Positions 1-6,821 of a stretch of 9,830 nucleotides of DNA are shown in pieces (positions within the stretch are counted from its first letter, which is position 1; every line of letters begins with the position of its first letter). The notes beneath the pieces are model-generated. The model ran no database searches, was not told the DNA's origin, and saw only the letters and a program-made list of their open reading frames with translations. This DNA is from Chitinophagaceae bacterium (GTDB lineage Bacteria > Bacteroidota > Bacteroidia > Chitinophagales > Chitinophagaceae): assembly GCA_025351145.1 (NCBI GenBank), contig JANXWM010000684.1:1-9830 (forward strand), written 5' to 3'. The position numbers were made by a program, and so were the translations under genes.

Positions 1-123
1 ATGGTTACCCAAAAGAAAATATTTACCCCGCTGGATTTAAAGGCGTACCAGGAAAAGCAAAGAACTGCCAAAATAGCTTTCTATGAACGTAAACTCATTG
101 AACTAAAGGCTGCCGCTGCTTAG
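1..123 (+). CDS. Small or 5'-truncated ORF, unknown function
   Basis: An open frame begins with ATG at the first base and runs 40 codons to TAG at 121-123. The product is basic and hydrophilic, with a lysine/arginine/glutamate-rich helical look and an alanine-rich end (LIELKAAAA). I do not recognise it. Because the window starts exactly at the ATG, it may be the C-terminal end of a longer protein rather than a complete 40-residue gene. Its codons and composition look like real coding sequence. It is separated from the upstream element of the methyltransferase gene by about 30 bp. Confidence 0.45.
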   Translation: MVTQKKIFTPLDLKAYQEKQRTAKIAFYERKLIELKAAAA

Positions 124-155
124 GAGTTGTATAGAAGCGTAAATAACGGGAGTCG

Positions 156-220
156 TAAATGCAATTTGTTTGGGTTGGAATATGCGAAAGTTTTATTGCA
201 AGCTTCTGCATATTTTTGAG
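156..220 (+). repeat. Promoter-bearing repeat, copy A (upstream of the R-M operon)
   Basis: This 65-bp stretch matches 4114-4177 with about six mismatches and one 1-base gap (about 89% identity). Inside it, atatgcgaaag (180-190) faces cttctgcatat (203-213), an imperfect dyad with nine of eleven positions paired and a 12-base loop. The right arm runs into a TATTTTTG box. The copy ends 46 bp before the methyltransferase start. Its presence between the two possible methyltransferase starts argues that the downstream ATG at 267 is used. I infer a mobile or duplicated promoter/operator cassette; what binds the dyad is unknown. Confidence 0.8.
211..218 (+). promoter_or_regulatory. Bacteroidota-type -7 box (TATTTTTG) for the R-M operon
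   Basis: TATTTTTG fits the Bacteroidota sigma-factor -7 consensus TAnnTTTG exactly. No good TTTG -33 box stands at the usual spacing; the nearest is a TTTT at 191-194, 16 bases upstream. Transcription from here would start near 225, giving a 5' leader of roughly 40 bases before the ATG at 267. The same box is conserved in the second repeat copy. Confidence 0.5.
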
Positions 221-266
221 TTCTGTGCAATTTGCTTATAAGCGTAATAAACGTGACATTTGTAAA

Positions 267-1361
267 ATGAGTAAGAAAACAATAAATACAGTGGCACTTT
301 TTTCTGGCGGTGGTGGGCTTGACCTTGGTTTTTCGGCAGCTGGGTTTAATATTATCTATACATCGGATATTGACTCATATTCTTGCAAAACTTTACTTCA
401 GAACCAAGGAAAAAAGCCATATTTAAATAAGCATATAGTTGAATGTGCTGATATTCGAAACTTAACTGCGGAGATAATCGAATCAAAGACCAAAAAGCAA
501 ACGGATTTTGTAATCGGTGGTCCTCCTTGCCAATCATTTTCAGTATTTGGAAAAAGAAAAGGACTTGGAGACCCTAGGGGAAATCTGGTTTATGAATATA
601 CAAGACTTTTGAAGGAACTGAATCCAGAAGGCTTTCTATTTGAAAATGTGGCAGGTCTTAAAACTATACATGGTGGTGAATTGTATTCTGAATTACTTGA
701 GACATTATCTATTGATGGTCGATATGCAGTTTCTTCACATGAATATGAAGTTGCAGACTTTGGAATCCCACAATTTAGAAGACGTGTATTTTTTATTGGC
801 TCAAAGAAAGGACATTCAGTACCACAAATGGAAGCCACTCATACAAATCCAAGATCACTCTTTAATGCACATGAAGCCTTTAAAACTGTGGGAGAAGTAC
901 TTAAAAATATGCCTGCCCCTATTATAGATTGGGGCCAACAACCAGCAATAAATGGCCATGTTGGAAGGAAACATAGCGACGTTATTATAAATCGCTATGC
1001 CTCATTAATACACGGCGAACGAGACCACAAAACTAGAATCAATAAGCTTCATCCAGAAAAGCCGAGTTATACAATCATAGTTGGTTCTGACAAAGGTGGA
1101 GGGAAAGGACATGTTCATCCTTTTGAACCACGAGAAGTTACTCCCAGAGAAAGTGCAAGAATTCAAACTTTTCCTGATTGGTGGACATTTTTTGGCACCG
1201 GTAGGCATATTATTAGACAAGTTGGTAATGCCGTTCCACCATTATTTGCTGCAATACTTGCTAATCATATTTCTAAAAATATTTTTAGCAGAAAAGCTAT
1301 TTCTTCTTATCATGATTTAGTGGATAAACTTCAAATTGATTTTATAACTAATGACAATTAG
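267..1361 (+). CDS. DNA (cytosine-5-)-methyltransferase of a type II R-M system
   Basis: This 364-residue enzyme would transfer a methyl group from S-adenosylmethionine to cytosine C5 in a specific DNA site, protecting the host from the partner nuclease. C5-methyltransferase motifs occur in order: motif I FSGGGGLDLGF (residues 12-22), motif IV GGPPCQSF with catalytic Cys88, motif VI ENV (126-128), motif VIII QFRRR (169-173), motif IX RESARIQTFP (294-303) and motif X QVGNAVPP (318-325). The target-recognition region between VIII and IX is about 110 residues, typical of mono-specific enzymes. I chose ATG 267 because motif I then lies about 12 residues in, as usual. The frame stays open back to an ATG at 159, but that extension covers the repeated promoter element. 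No Shine-Dalgarno is visible. The gene overlaps the next by 11 bp. Recognition sequence cannot be read from the DNA. Confidence 0.95.
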   Translation: MSKKTINTVALFSGGGGLDLGFSAAGFNIIYTSDIDSYSCKTLLQNQGKKPYLNKHIVECADIRNLTAEIIESKTKKQTDFVIGGPPCQSFSVFGKRKGLGDPRGNLVYEYTRLLKELNPEGFLFENVAGLKTIHGGELYSELLETLSIDGRYAVSSHEYEVADFGIPQFRRRVFFIGSKKGHSVPQMEATHTNPRSLFNAHEAFKTVGEVLKNMPAPIIDWGQQPAINGHVGRKHSDVIINRYASLIHGERDHKTRINKLHPEKPSYTIIVGSDKGGGKGHVHPFEPREVTPRESARIQTFPDWWTFFGTGRHIIRQVGNAVPPLFAAILANHISKNIFSRKAISSYHDLVDKLQIDFITNDN

Positions 1362-2862
1362 AGATTTATTCAGTCACAAAATACACTCGTCCGACGATGC
1401 ATGGGCTAATAAATTAGTTGATTTAGCTTTTGTTTTTGCCGAATTTGATAGAAAACCATATGATAGAGAGCTACTTGAAGAAAGACTTTCGAAAATAAGT
1501 CCGAGAGCTTCTACAGTTGCACGAGACCCTTCTAAATTTAGGGATGAAATAAGTGCTTATCCGGCATATTTAGGATTATATAGAATTGAATTAATCAACG
1601 GAATTTGGCATTTCGTTCTAAGCGAAACTGCTAAAAGGTTCTTAATAACTGATGAACCAAATGTTCCTGGTTTCATGCTCTTGCAGTTACTACTCTTTCA
1701 ATATCCAAATGGCATGGGTGTTGCATATTATGCAAATTCTAATAAAATAAGAATTCAGTCAAACACTAGAGACAGAACTTTAGAATTCATAAATAATTCG
1801 ATTCATTTAAGTCCACTTAGACTAATATGCAAAGCTCTTGAAGCCAACTCGTTAATAAGTTCAAATTCTGTATTCAATGTTATCGTTAGCTATGATGAAA
1901 TTTTCACATTGGCAAATGACCCTAGAATAAATGTATACAGTAATCCTCCTATTGAAAATGTTCTTGAAGTACTAAATGACTTTAGAAATGGCGACGTTTT
2001 TCCTCCTAAAGCATATGAAAGTAGGTTCCATATTCTAAAACATACCGACTTTCTTGTTCCCGAAAAATCTGGGATTAGATTACGAAATCCTGTAAACGCA
2101 GTTGATTATAAGGAGCTATTAGATAAGTTTAATGCTATTACTCATTTAGACTTAAGCTTCACAGGATTTGACCTATCTACAAACTCAACAGAAATTTTAG
2201 ACTCAATCATTGATGGAAGTTGGGGAAGATATTTTGATGGTGTGAGAACTCTCAAAGCCGATATTGTTGAAACACTTACGTCCGAAAAAGGAATCTTTGA
2301 GGAATTTGAGACTCCCTCAGTAGAACCTGAAACAATATCAACCTTTACTTCGTCACCTTTAACTTATGCATTTAGAAAGCGAAATCAAGCGGAAGAGACT
2401 TATTCAACATTTTCCTCAACAAAAATTCAAGTTGACCCAGAAGTTACAAGGATCAAAAGACAGAAAAGCAATCTTAATCATAAGATGATATTGCAACAAT
2501 TGGAAGAATATTTGGAGTCGCTCGGGTGCGACCCAGTTGAAAACGACCATATAGATTTATTTGCTCAAATTCCCGGCGATGGAAAATATTTGTTTGAGGT
2601 GAAAAGTATTTCAGATGATAATCTTTTAAGTCAGACAAGGAAAGGGGTAAGCCAACTCTATGAATATAGGTATAGATATCAAGACCAAATTGGTTATGAC
2701 GTCGCATTGTGTTTAGTTTTACCAAAAAGGCCAGAAGAAATTGATTGGCTGGAAGACTATTTGTGTAAGGACAGACAAATAGCAATAATATGGTTCAGCG
2801 AGGAAGGGAAATTGAATTTTCCGGACCAAGGAAGAAATTTAATAACTTCTTTAATAAACTAA
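1351..2862 (+). CDS. Putative restriction endonuclease with C-terminal PD-(D/E)XK-like domain
   Basis: This 503-residue protein starts inside the end of the methyltransferase gene (ATGACAATTAG overlap, 11 bp), suggesting translational coupling and a shared function as the cutting partner. The C-terminal ~110 residues carry a nuclease-like pattern: a helix near 377-391, an Asp at 402 (DHID, 399-402), FEVKS with Glu416 and Lys418, and QLYEYRYRY (435-443), whose Q and YR resemble the helix after the active site in several PD-(D/E)XK families. A polar, Ser/Thr-rich linker (about 320-365) separates this from a ~310-residue N-terminal part I do not recognise, possibly for DNA recognition. No helicase or ATPase motif is present, which fits a type II-like enzyme. 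The gene is AT-rich, like the methyltransferase and unlike the coaX operon, suggesting horizontal acquisition. The restriction role is inferred from context plus motif; the family is not identified. Confidence 0.75.
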   Translation: MTIRDLFSHKIHSSDDAWANKLVDLAFVFAEFDRKPYDRELLEERLSKISPRASTVARDPSKFRDEISAYPAYLGLYRIELINGIWHFVLSETAKRFLITDEPNVPGFMLLQLLLFQYPNGMGVAYYANSNKIRIQSNTRDRTLEFINNSIHLSPLRLICKALEANSLISSNSVFNVIVSYDEIFTLANDPRINVYSNPPIENVLEVLNDFRNGDVFPPKAYESRFHILKHTDFLVPEKSGIRLRNPVNAVDYKELLDKFNAITHLDLSFTGFDLSTNSTEILDSIIDGSWGRYFDGVRTLKADIVETLTSEKGIFEEFETPSVEPETISTFTSSPLTYAFRKRNQAEETYSTFSSTKIQVDPEVTRIKRQKSNLNHKMILQQLEEYLESLGCDPVENDHIDLFAQIPGDGKYLFEVKSISDDNLLSQTRKGVSQLYEYRYRYQDQIGYDVALCLVLPKRPEEIDWLEDYLCKDRQIAIIWFSEEGKLNFPDQGRNLITSLIN

Positions 2863-2969
2863 ACTGCATCTAACCAAAAGTCACTGTTGAGGTGCTGCTG
2901 TTTTTGGCGTCCGCTCCAATGGATAGCGAAATCAATCCTCTCGACGTTAATGTTGTTGTCATCGTCCAC
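2859..2969 (-). pseudogene. Possible gene-fragment tail, convergent with the R gene
   Basis: On the minus strand an open frame runs from a GTG at 2969 to TAG at 2859-2861, encoding 36 residues ending in HLNSDFWLDAV. Its stop overlaps the stop codon of the plus-strand nuclease gene. An in-frame TAA lies nine codons before the GTG, within the terminator region, so there is no room for a normal gene. The GC content is higher than in the R-M genes and the peptide looks protein-like, so it may be the remnant of a gene cut by arrival of the R-M module. I do not recognise the family, and chance remains possible. Confidence 0.25.
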
Positions 2970-2989
2970 CCTTAGTAAAAAATACCATT

Positions 2990-3020
2990 AAAAAAACCTT
3001 TGCAATTGCAAAGGCTTTTT
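2990..3020. terminator. Bidirectional intrinsic terminator with perfect 18-bp palindrome
   Basis: cctttgcaattgcaaagg (2997-3014) is a perfect palindrome. Seven A's precede it (2990-2996) and cttttt follows (3015-3020), so each strand reads as a GC-started stem followed by a U-run. It sits 11 bases beyond the stop of the minus-strand gene ending at 3026 and about 130 bases beyond the nuclease stop, so it can end both convergent transcripts. Confidence 0.8.
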
Positions 3021-3025
3021 ATTAC

Positions 3026-3712
3026 TTATTTAGTTGGCGGCACAACACCGCCATCATCTTTCCCCTTCCCCTTCGAGTCCACAATAATTCTCGAACTTTT
3101 ATAAGTATTATAAAAATCGGGGTCACTGCTCTTTTTTATTTCTGCTAGTCCGTCAAGCCTTTCAAGTATCGGGTCAAGATTTTTAAATGCGGCCACCAGC
3201 GCATTGGTAGCAGCACTTTTATTGTTAATTGCTTCCCTCGGCGCAGCTACAAGTACAGAATAGTCGGTTATGGAAGCGCTTAAACTGGTAACCATTGCGG
3301 CAGTAATGCCATAACTCGTAAGCGCCACCTGGTTATCCTGCACAGTATCCCTTATCAGTGTAAGCGTATTTACAAGAAGCGTATCCCTTCGTTTAAGCAA
3401 CGAAGTTTTGCTGTAATTCACTGCTTCAAAAAGTGAATTATTATTAACCGCCCTTGCATAGCTTTTAGTGGGCCCAATAAGTTCCAGCGCCGCATTTACA
3501 GCATTGGTTTCTGCGGAAGCTTTGTCAAGCGCCTTACCCGTAATTTGTTTAACCTGTAATTGCACAATGCCGTCAATACTGTCAATTACGTCACTCATGT
3601 CGGTAGCTGCAGTAATAAATGCAGGAATAGTTGCAACAATGGTTGAATTACTTTGTAAAACCAGTTTTACAGCCTTCACCATAGAAAGCTTGTTTTCTTG
3701 TTTGTCTGTCAT
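3026..3712 (-). CDS. Helical protein of unknown function
   Basis: This 228-residue protein starts at ATG 3712 and ends just before the palindromic terminator. It has no signal peptide, lipobox or clear membrane segment. The sequence is rich in Ala, Ser, Thr, Leu and Val and reads as a series of amphipathic helices (about 10-60, 62-80, 95-125, 135-155, 160-190), followed by a short motif DFYNTYKSSRIIVDS (199-213) and a lysine/glycine/proline-rich tail (KGKGKDDGG..PPTK). From memory, similar helical proteins ending in an xRIIVD-type stretch occur in Bacteroidota, but I can name no function or domain. It is transcribed alone, convergent with the R-M operon, and is less AT-rich than that operon. 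A cytoplasmic location is likely. Confidence 0.8.
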   Translation of the reverse strand: MTDKQENKLSMVKAVKLVLQSNSTIVATIPAFITAATDMSDVIDSIDGIVQLQVKQITGKALDKASAETNAVNAALELIGPTKSYARAVNNNSLFEAVNYSKTSLLKRRDTLLVNTLTLIRDTVQDNQVALTSYGITAAMVTSLSASITDYSVLVAAPREAINNKSAATNALVAAFKNLDPILERLDGLAEIKKSSDPDFYNTYKSSRIIVDSKGKGKDDGGVVPPTK

Positions 3713-3872
3713 AGATAAACTGTTTAATGTTGAAAAATGTGGTTAATAGAATAAATTTAATAACTCTTTTTATGTCACCTCGGTAACAAAAAGCTTTTTT
3801 TATATCTCTAAAAGACAAGATTATTTGTCATATTTCATTTCTCTCTAGCCAGTGTTTATTTCTTTGAAGCAC

Positions 3873-3909
3873 TATGCCATTGCTTCATATTATTATGCTA
3901 TTGCTTCAT
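3873..3909. repeat. 16-bp short tandem repeat, two copies
   Basis: tatgccattgcttcat (3873-3888) recurs as tatgctattgcttcat (3894-3909) with one mismatch and a 5-base spacer. Role unknown; too short and too few copies to call an array. Confidence 0.6.
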
Positions 3910-4113
3910 GATCAGAATTAATTCCTTTGTCGCCAGATGCCTTTTCTTTCCAGTCAGCATTCATTGCTTCACTGCACGCTGTTCTTTCTTCATGTACAGA
4001 TAAGATTTCCATACAGACAGTCTCAATTTCTTAACCTCCCGATGCTTTTTCTTCACCGCCAGCGACTTTTGCTACTTTTCACGCCCTTTGTTCCAGCTCT
4101 TCCGACGCGTTGA

Positions 4114-4177
4114 TAAATGCAATTTGTTTGGGTGGAATATGCAAAAGTCTTATTGTAAACTTTAGCATATTTTTGAG
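4114..4177 (+). repeat. Promoter-bearing repeat, copy B (upstream of the lipoprotein gene)
   Basis: This is the second copy of the element at 156-220, in the same orientation. Here the dyad is cleaner: atatgcaaaag (4137-4147) pairs with ctttagcatat (4160-4170) at ten of eleven positions around a 12-base loop. The outer atatgc/gcatat arms are identical in both copies. The element ends 22 bp before the ATG at 4200. Its position relative to the gene mirrors that of copy A, which favours a regulatory role over a chance leftover. Confidence 0.8.
4168..4175 (+). promoter_or_regulatory. Bacteroidota-type -7 box (TATTTTTG) for the DUF1444-like gene
   Basis: TATTTTTG matches TAnnTTTG exactly and overlaps the right arm of the dyad. 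A start of transcription near 4182 would leave a leader of only about 18 bases before the ATG at 4200. No convincing -33 TTTG is at the standard spacing (TCTT at 4148-4151 is the nearest). Confidence 0.5.
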
Positions 4178-4199
4178 GTGGGAGTAATATTATAAGACC

Positions 4200-5057
4200 A
4201 TGCTTAAAATTCCAAAGCTTTTTGTTGTTGGCCTTTTGATAATTAGTTGCAATTCCAACTCTCAAAAACATATGATGACAGTAAAAGAATTTACCAGGAT
4301 ATATTTGGATTCACTGTCTGTTCGATTCCCAACTGCCAAGTTTAATATTGTTGACGACAGTACAATAGAATCAAATTTTCAAAATAAAGTTACTAGAACT
4401 TCGGTCGACAATGCTTTTAAGGATTATCTATCTGAACCAGATTCACTTCAGAGAATATTGTCCAATTCTGTTTCTGTTGCAAGTGAATTGTATAATCCAA
4501 TGGGGAAAATAAATGTTGACAGAATTATTCCAATTATAAAACCCATTGAATATTTAGACGATATAAGAAATGTAGCAAAAAAAATGGGGGCTTCAAAAGA
4601 CGTGGAAGGTGTTTATGAAAAATATAATGACCAATTAATTATAGTTTATGCAGAAGACACAAAAAGCAATATTAGGTATTTGACACACGATGACCTAAAG
4701 ACACTTTCTATAAACCCTGATTCATTAAAAAAAATAGCAGCAGGAAATCTTGAGAAACTTCTTACAAGTATTAAAATAAAAGGCGGGAAAGGAGTTTATA
4801 TGTTGATGGCAGGTGGTGACTACGAAGCAAGCATAATTTTATTAGACAACGTTTTTACGAAAGAAAGTTTGCCAGTAAATGGTAATTTTGTTATTGCTAT
4901 TCCCAATCGCGACATGCTTCTTATAACAGGAAGCAATGACAAAGATGGAATATCCAAAATACATGAATTGGCCCAAAAGTCTTATTCGACTGGAAGCTAT
5001 CAAGTATCTGATTATTTATACAAGTGGAACGGCAAAGCATTCGAAAAGTATGAGTGA
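4200..5057 (+). CDS. DUF1444-like lipoprotein
   Basis: This 285-residue protein begins with a lipoprotein signal: a basic start (MLKIPK), a hydrophobic stretch (LFVVGLLI) and the lipobox IISC with Cys17 as the likely lipidated residue. It would be anchored in a membrane facing the periplasm or outside. The mature part resembles DUF1444 (the family of Bacillus YtpQ): a PIIKPIEYLDDI segment (111-122), VYEKYNDQLIIVYAED (138-153), an RYLT-DDLKTLSI segment (159-171), a helix with AAGNLEKLL (180-188), then YMLMAGGDYEASIILLDN (200-217) and AIPNRDMLLITGSND (233-247). The family's biochemical function is unknown to me. It stands alone behind promoter repeat copy B and is AT-rich like the R-M genes. 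The family call rests on remembered pattern, so it is moderately sure; the lipoprotein signal is clear. Confidence 0.75.
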   Translation: MLKIPKLFVVGLLIISCNSNSQKHMMTVKEFTRIYLDSLSVRFPTAKFNIVDDSTIESNFQNKVTRTSVDNAFKDYLSEPDSLQRILSNSVSVASELYNPMGKINVDRIIPIIKPIEYLDDIRNVAKKMGASKDVEGVYEKYNDQLIIVYAEDTKSNIRYLTHDDLKTLSINPDSLKKIAAGNLEKLLTSIKIKGGKGVYMLMAGGDYEASIILLDNVFTKESLPVNGNFVIAIPNRDMLLITGSNDKDGISKIHELAQKSYSTGSYQVSDYLYKWNGKAFEKYE

Positions 5058-5076
5058 CAAATACCCGTTACCAGTT

Positions 5077-5106
5077 GTTCCAAGTCTTCTCTGTGCGACT
5101 TGGAAC
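5077..5106. repeat. Perfect 10-bp inverted repeat (hairpin)
   Basis: gttccaagtc (5077-5086) and gacttggaac (5097-5106) form a perfect 10-bp stem with a 10-base loop, 20 bases after the lipoprotein gene's stop. No T-run follows, so it is not a textbook intrinsic terminator, though it could stabilise the 3' end or act as a factor-assisted terminator. The GTGCGAC in loop and right arm also occurs in the 28-bp repeat at 5204, hinting at a related repeat family. Confidence 0.65.
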
Positions 5107-5203
5107 TTAAGATAAAAGCTTTTCTGTGAAAGGAGTTACTGTAATCATTACAATGACCGGTATCAAGCCTACGCTTCGGTAAAAGCTCAATATATAATCC
5201 AAC

Positions 5204-5231
5204 CGTACAAGAGTGCGACGCAAGAGGCGAT
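5204..5231 (+). repeat. 28-bp interspersed repeat, copy 1
   Basis: The core starting cgtacaagagtgcgacgcaa matches 6822-6849 at 27 of 28 positions, same orientation. It contains the small palindrome tgcg-a-cgca. Similarity may extend outward: aaagctc lies 22 bases upstream here (5182-5188) and 21 bases upstream in copy 2, and aaag follows four bases after the core in both. Probably a multicopy intergenic element; function unknown. Confidence 0.75.
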
Positions 5232-5294
5232 GCTCAAAGCGGTGAAGCTGGACTCAAAAAATATATATATAGTTAATAGAACTCTGCTGATTAC

Positions 5295-5969
5295 TTATGC
5301 AGTTACCTGAACAGGATTGCCCTGTTTTTTATTTGCAAGCGCCATACTGCCACGCCTGATTTTTATACCCTGCAAAAAAACTTCTGTTACCATTAAAGGA
5401 AATGCCCAGCAGGCCCAGGCTGCTATTTCGCTCATTGCATTTGAATCTGTATGAAAAAAATCTACAAGTGAATTATAAAACAAACGAGAACTTGCAAATG
5501 CACAAGTAACTACAAAACTGCGTACCATCCACTCACGGTGCTGAACAAAATTTTTATTTAGTACAGACCAATACGCCATGCCCGAGGTGAGTAGCCAGGC
5601 AAATGCGAGGCCAGCTAATCCTGCTCCATAGGTGACATGCTTTTCTACTATGATGAGGTTGTCAATTGATAAATAGAATGAGGTAACTGCTGCAATAAGT
5701 ACACTGCATAAATAAATCTTGCCTATGCTGCGGTGAGTTTTTGCATATTTTTTTCTGATAGCAGGAATAAATTGAAATGGGCCCAGCAATAATGCAACCA
5801 TGCCTCCAACAATATGAATCATTAAGTAAGGAGCAAACTGTGGCCAGAAATCTGGCCCAAATTCTTTGCTGTTGTAAGCAAAGTAATGAAGCGCATTACT
5901 GTAAATAAAATAGAGAGATGCTGAAAGAATAATGACCCAGCCAGCATAGTTAATAATTTTAGTAGTCAT
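5295..5969 (-). CDS. DUF2306-like membrane protein, downstream paralogue
   Basis: This 224-residue integral membrane protein has about six hydrophobic segments (roughly 10-30, 46-68, 84-101, 113-135, 149-166, 184-202). The pattern fits DUF2306: histidine in the second segment (His52), GPFQFIPAIRKKYAKTHR with His79 followed by the GKIYL helix, and FVQHREWM with His144. The repeated histidines could bind a cofactor or metal, but no function is established that I know of. It is about 83% identical (186 of 224) to the protein encoded just upstream, with the same length and nearly the same ends, so it arose by tandem duplication. The gap between the two genes is 22 bp, so they are probably co-transcribed, with this gene second. 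Confidence 0.85.
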   Translation of the reverse strand: MTTKIINYAGWVIILSASLYFIYSNALHYFAYNSKEFGPDFWPQFAPYLMIHIVGGMVALLLGPFQFIPAIRKKYAKTHRSIGKIYLCSVLIAAVTSFYLSIDNLIIVEKHVTYGAGLAGLAFAWLLTSGMAYWSVLNKNFVQHREWMVRSFVVTCAFASSRLFYNSLVDFFHTDSNAMSEIAAWACWAFPLMVTEVFLQGIKIRRGSMALANKKQGNPVQVTA

Positions 5970-5991
5970 GTTCCAGAGTTTCTTTGTTTTT

Positions 5992-6666
5992 TTACGCAGT
6001 TAACTGAACAGGATTACCTTGTTTTTTATTTGCAAGTGCCATACTGCCCCTCCTGATTTTTATTCCCTGTAAAAAGCCCTCTGTTACCATTAAAGGAAAT
6101 GCCCAGGAGGCCCATGCCATAAGATCACCAGTTTGATTTGGATCTGTGTGAAAATCATCTACAAGCATATTATTAAATAGCCTGAAACTGGCAAAGGCAC
6201 ATGTAACTACAAAACTGCGTATCATCCATTCGCGGTGCTGCACAAAATTTTTGTGTCGTACTGACCAGTATGCCATGCCTGAAGTTAGGAGCCAGGCAAA
6301 TGCAAGTCCGGCCAAACCTGTTCCAAAGGTGAGCGCCTTATCTGTTATGATGACTTTGTCAATCGATAAATACAGTGAAGCAGAAGCTGCAATAAGAATG
6401 CTGCACAAATAAATCTTGCCCATGGTGCGGTGCGTTTTCGCATAATTTTTTCTAATGGCAGGGATAAATTGAAACGGGCCAAGAAGCAATGCAACCATAC
6501 CCGCAACAATATGAATCATTAAATACGGAGCAAAATTTGGCCAGAAATCAGGCCCAAATTCTTTACTGTTATAGGCAAAGTAGTGAAGTGCATTGTTGTA
6601 AATAAAGTAGAGGGATGCAGACAGAACGATAGCCCAGCCTGCATAGTTAATGAGTTTGGTTGTCAT
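5992..6666 (-). CDS. DUF2306-like membrane protein, upstream paralogue
   Basis: First gene of the tandem pair, 224 residues, start ATG at 6666. Segments and histidines (28, 52, 79, 144) match its paralogue. Most of the 38 differences fall in two zones, about residues 95-118 and 161-187, which are loop or segment-edge regions. The second segment, the HR-GKIYL region, the HREWM region and the C-terminal tail (RRGSMALANKKQGNPVQ) are nearly unchanged. The gene is divergent from coaX across a 265-bp intergenic region. I see no clean TAnnTTTG promoter upstream. Alternative identities are other small multi-pass families, but DUF2306 fits best. Confidence 0.85.
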   Translation of the reverse strand: MTTKLINYAGWAIVLSASLYFIYNNALHYFAYNSKEFGPDFWPNFAPYLMIHIVAGMVALLLGPFQFIPAIRKNYAKTHRTMGKIYLCSILIAASASLYLSIDKVIITDKALTFGTGLAGLAFAWLLTSGMAYWSVRHKNFVQHREWMIRSFVVTCAFASFRLFNNMLVDDFHTDPNQTGDLMAWASWAFPLMVTEGFLQGIKIRRGSMALANKKQGNPVQLTA

Positions 6667-6821
6667 GATTCGTTTTTTTGGTACAGAATTATTTAAATGG
6701 CAGCTATGTAAATAAGCTAATTAAAGATACTTTAATTCTTTTTTGTTTGAAAAAAAGTATAGTATCATATTTTTTAAAAAGTGATCTGATATTTAAACCC
6801 AAAGCTCCCGCAAATTCCGAA

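Larger units (their letters stand above)
3713..4199. other. Gene-free stretch, possibly decayed coding DNA
   Basis: No convincing gene lies here. The first ~100 bp probably contain the promoter of the minus-strand gene starting at 3712, though no clean TAnnTTTG/TTTG pair is visible. A near-identical 16-bp tandem repeat, tatgc(c/t)attgcttcat, sits at 3873-3888 and 3894-3909, with a partial third match (attgcttcac) near 3963-3972. Minus-strand frames between about 3870 and 4100 give short protein-like pieces broken by stops. This could be a degraded gene. The right end (4114-4177) is the second copy of the promoter-bearing repeat. Confidence 0.5.

Noticed and set aside
136..257. Integron attC-like site before the methyltransferase (agcgtaa-type short repeat at 136 and 241)
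   Set aside because: No matching R'/R'' core pair (GTTRRRY / RYYYAAC) in proper arrangement and no integron integrase seen.
159..266. N-terminal extension of the methyltransferase from ATG 159
   Set aside because: The extra 36 residues are encoded by the repeated promoter element, which also occurs upstream of an unrelated gene; motif I sits at the usual distance from ATG 267.
3871..3972. Possible CRISPR-like array from the attgcttca repeats
   Set aside because: Only two good copies of 16 bp with a 5-base spacer; no regular spacers and no cas genes.
156..4177. The 65-bp repeats as attachment sites or target duplications of one 4-kb mobile element
   Set aside because: They are imperfect, much longer than normal target duplications, no integrase or transposase lies between them, and both sit at promoter position before a gene.
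4053..4271. 72-codon minus-strand ORF
   Set aside because: Crosses the promoter repeat and the signal-peptide codons of the lipoprotein gene on the other strand; no family resemblance.
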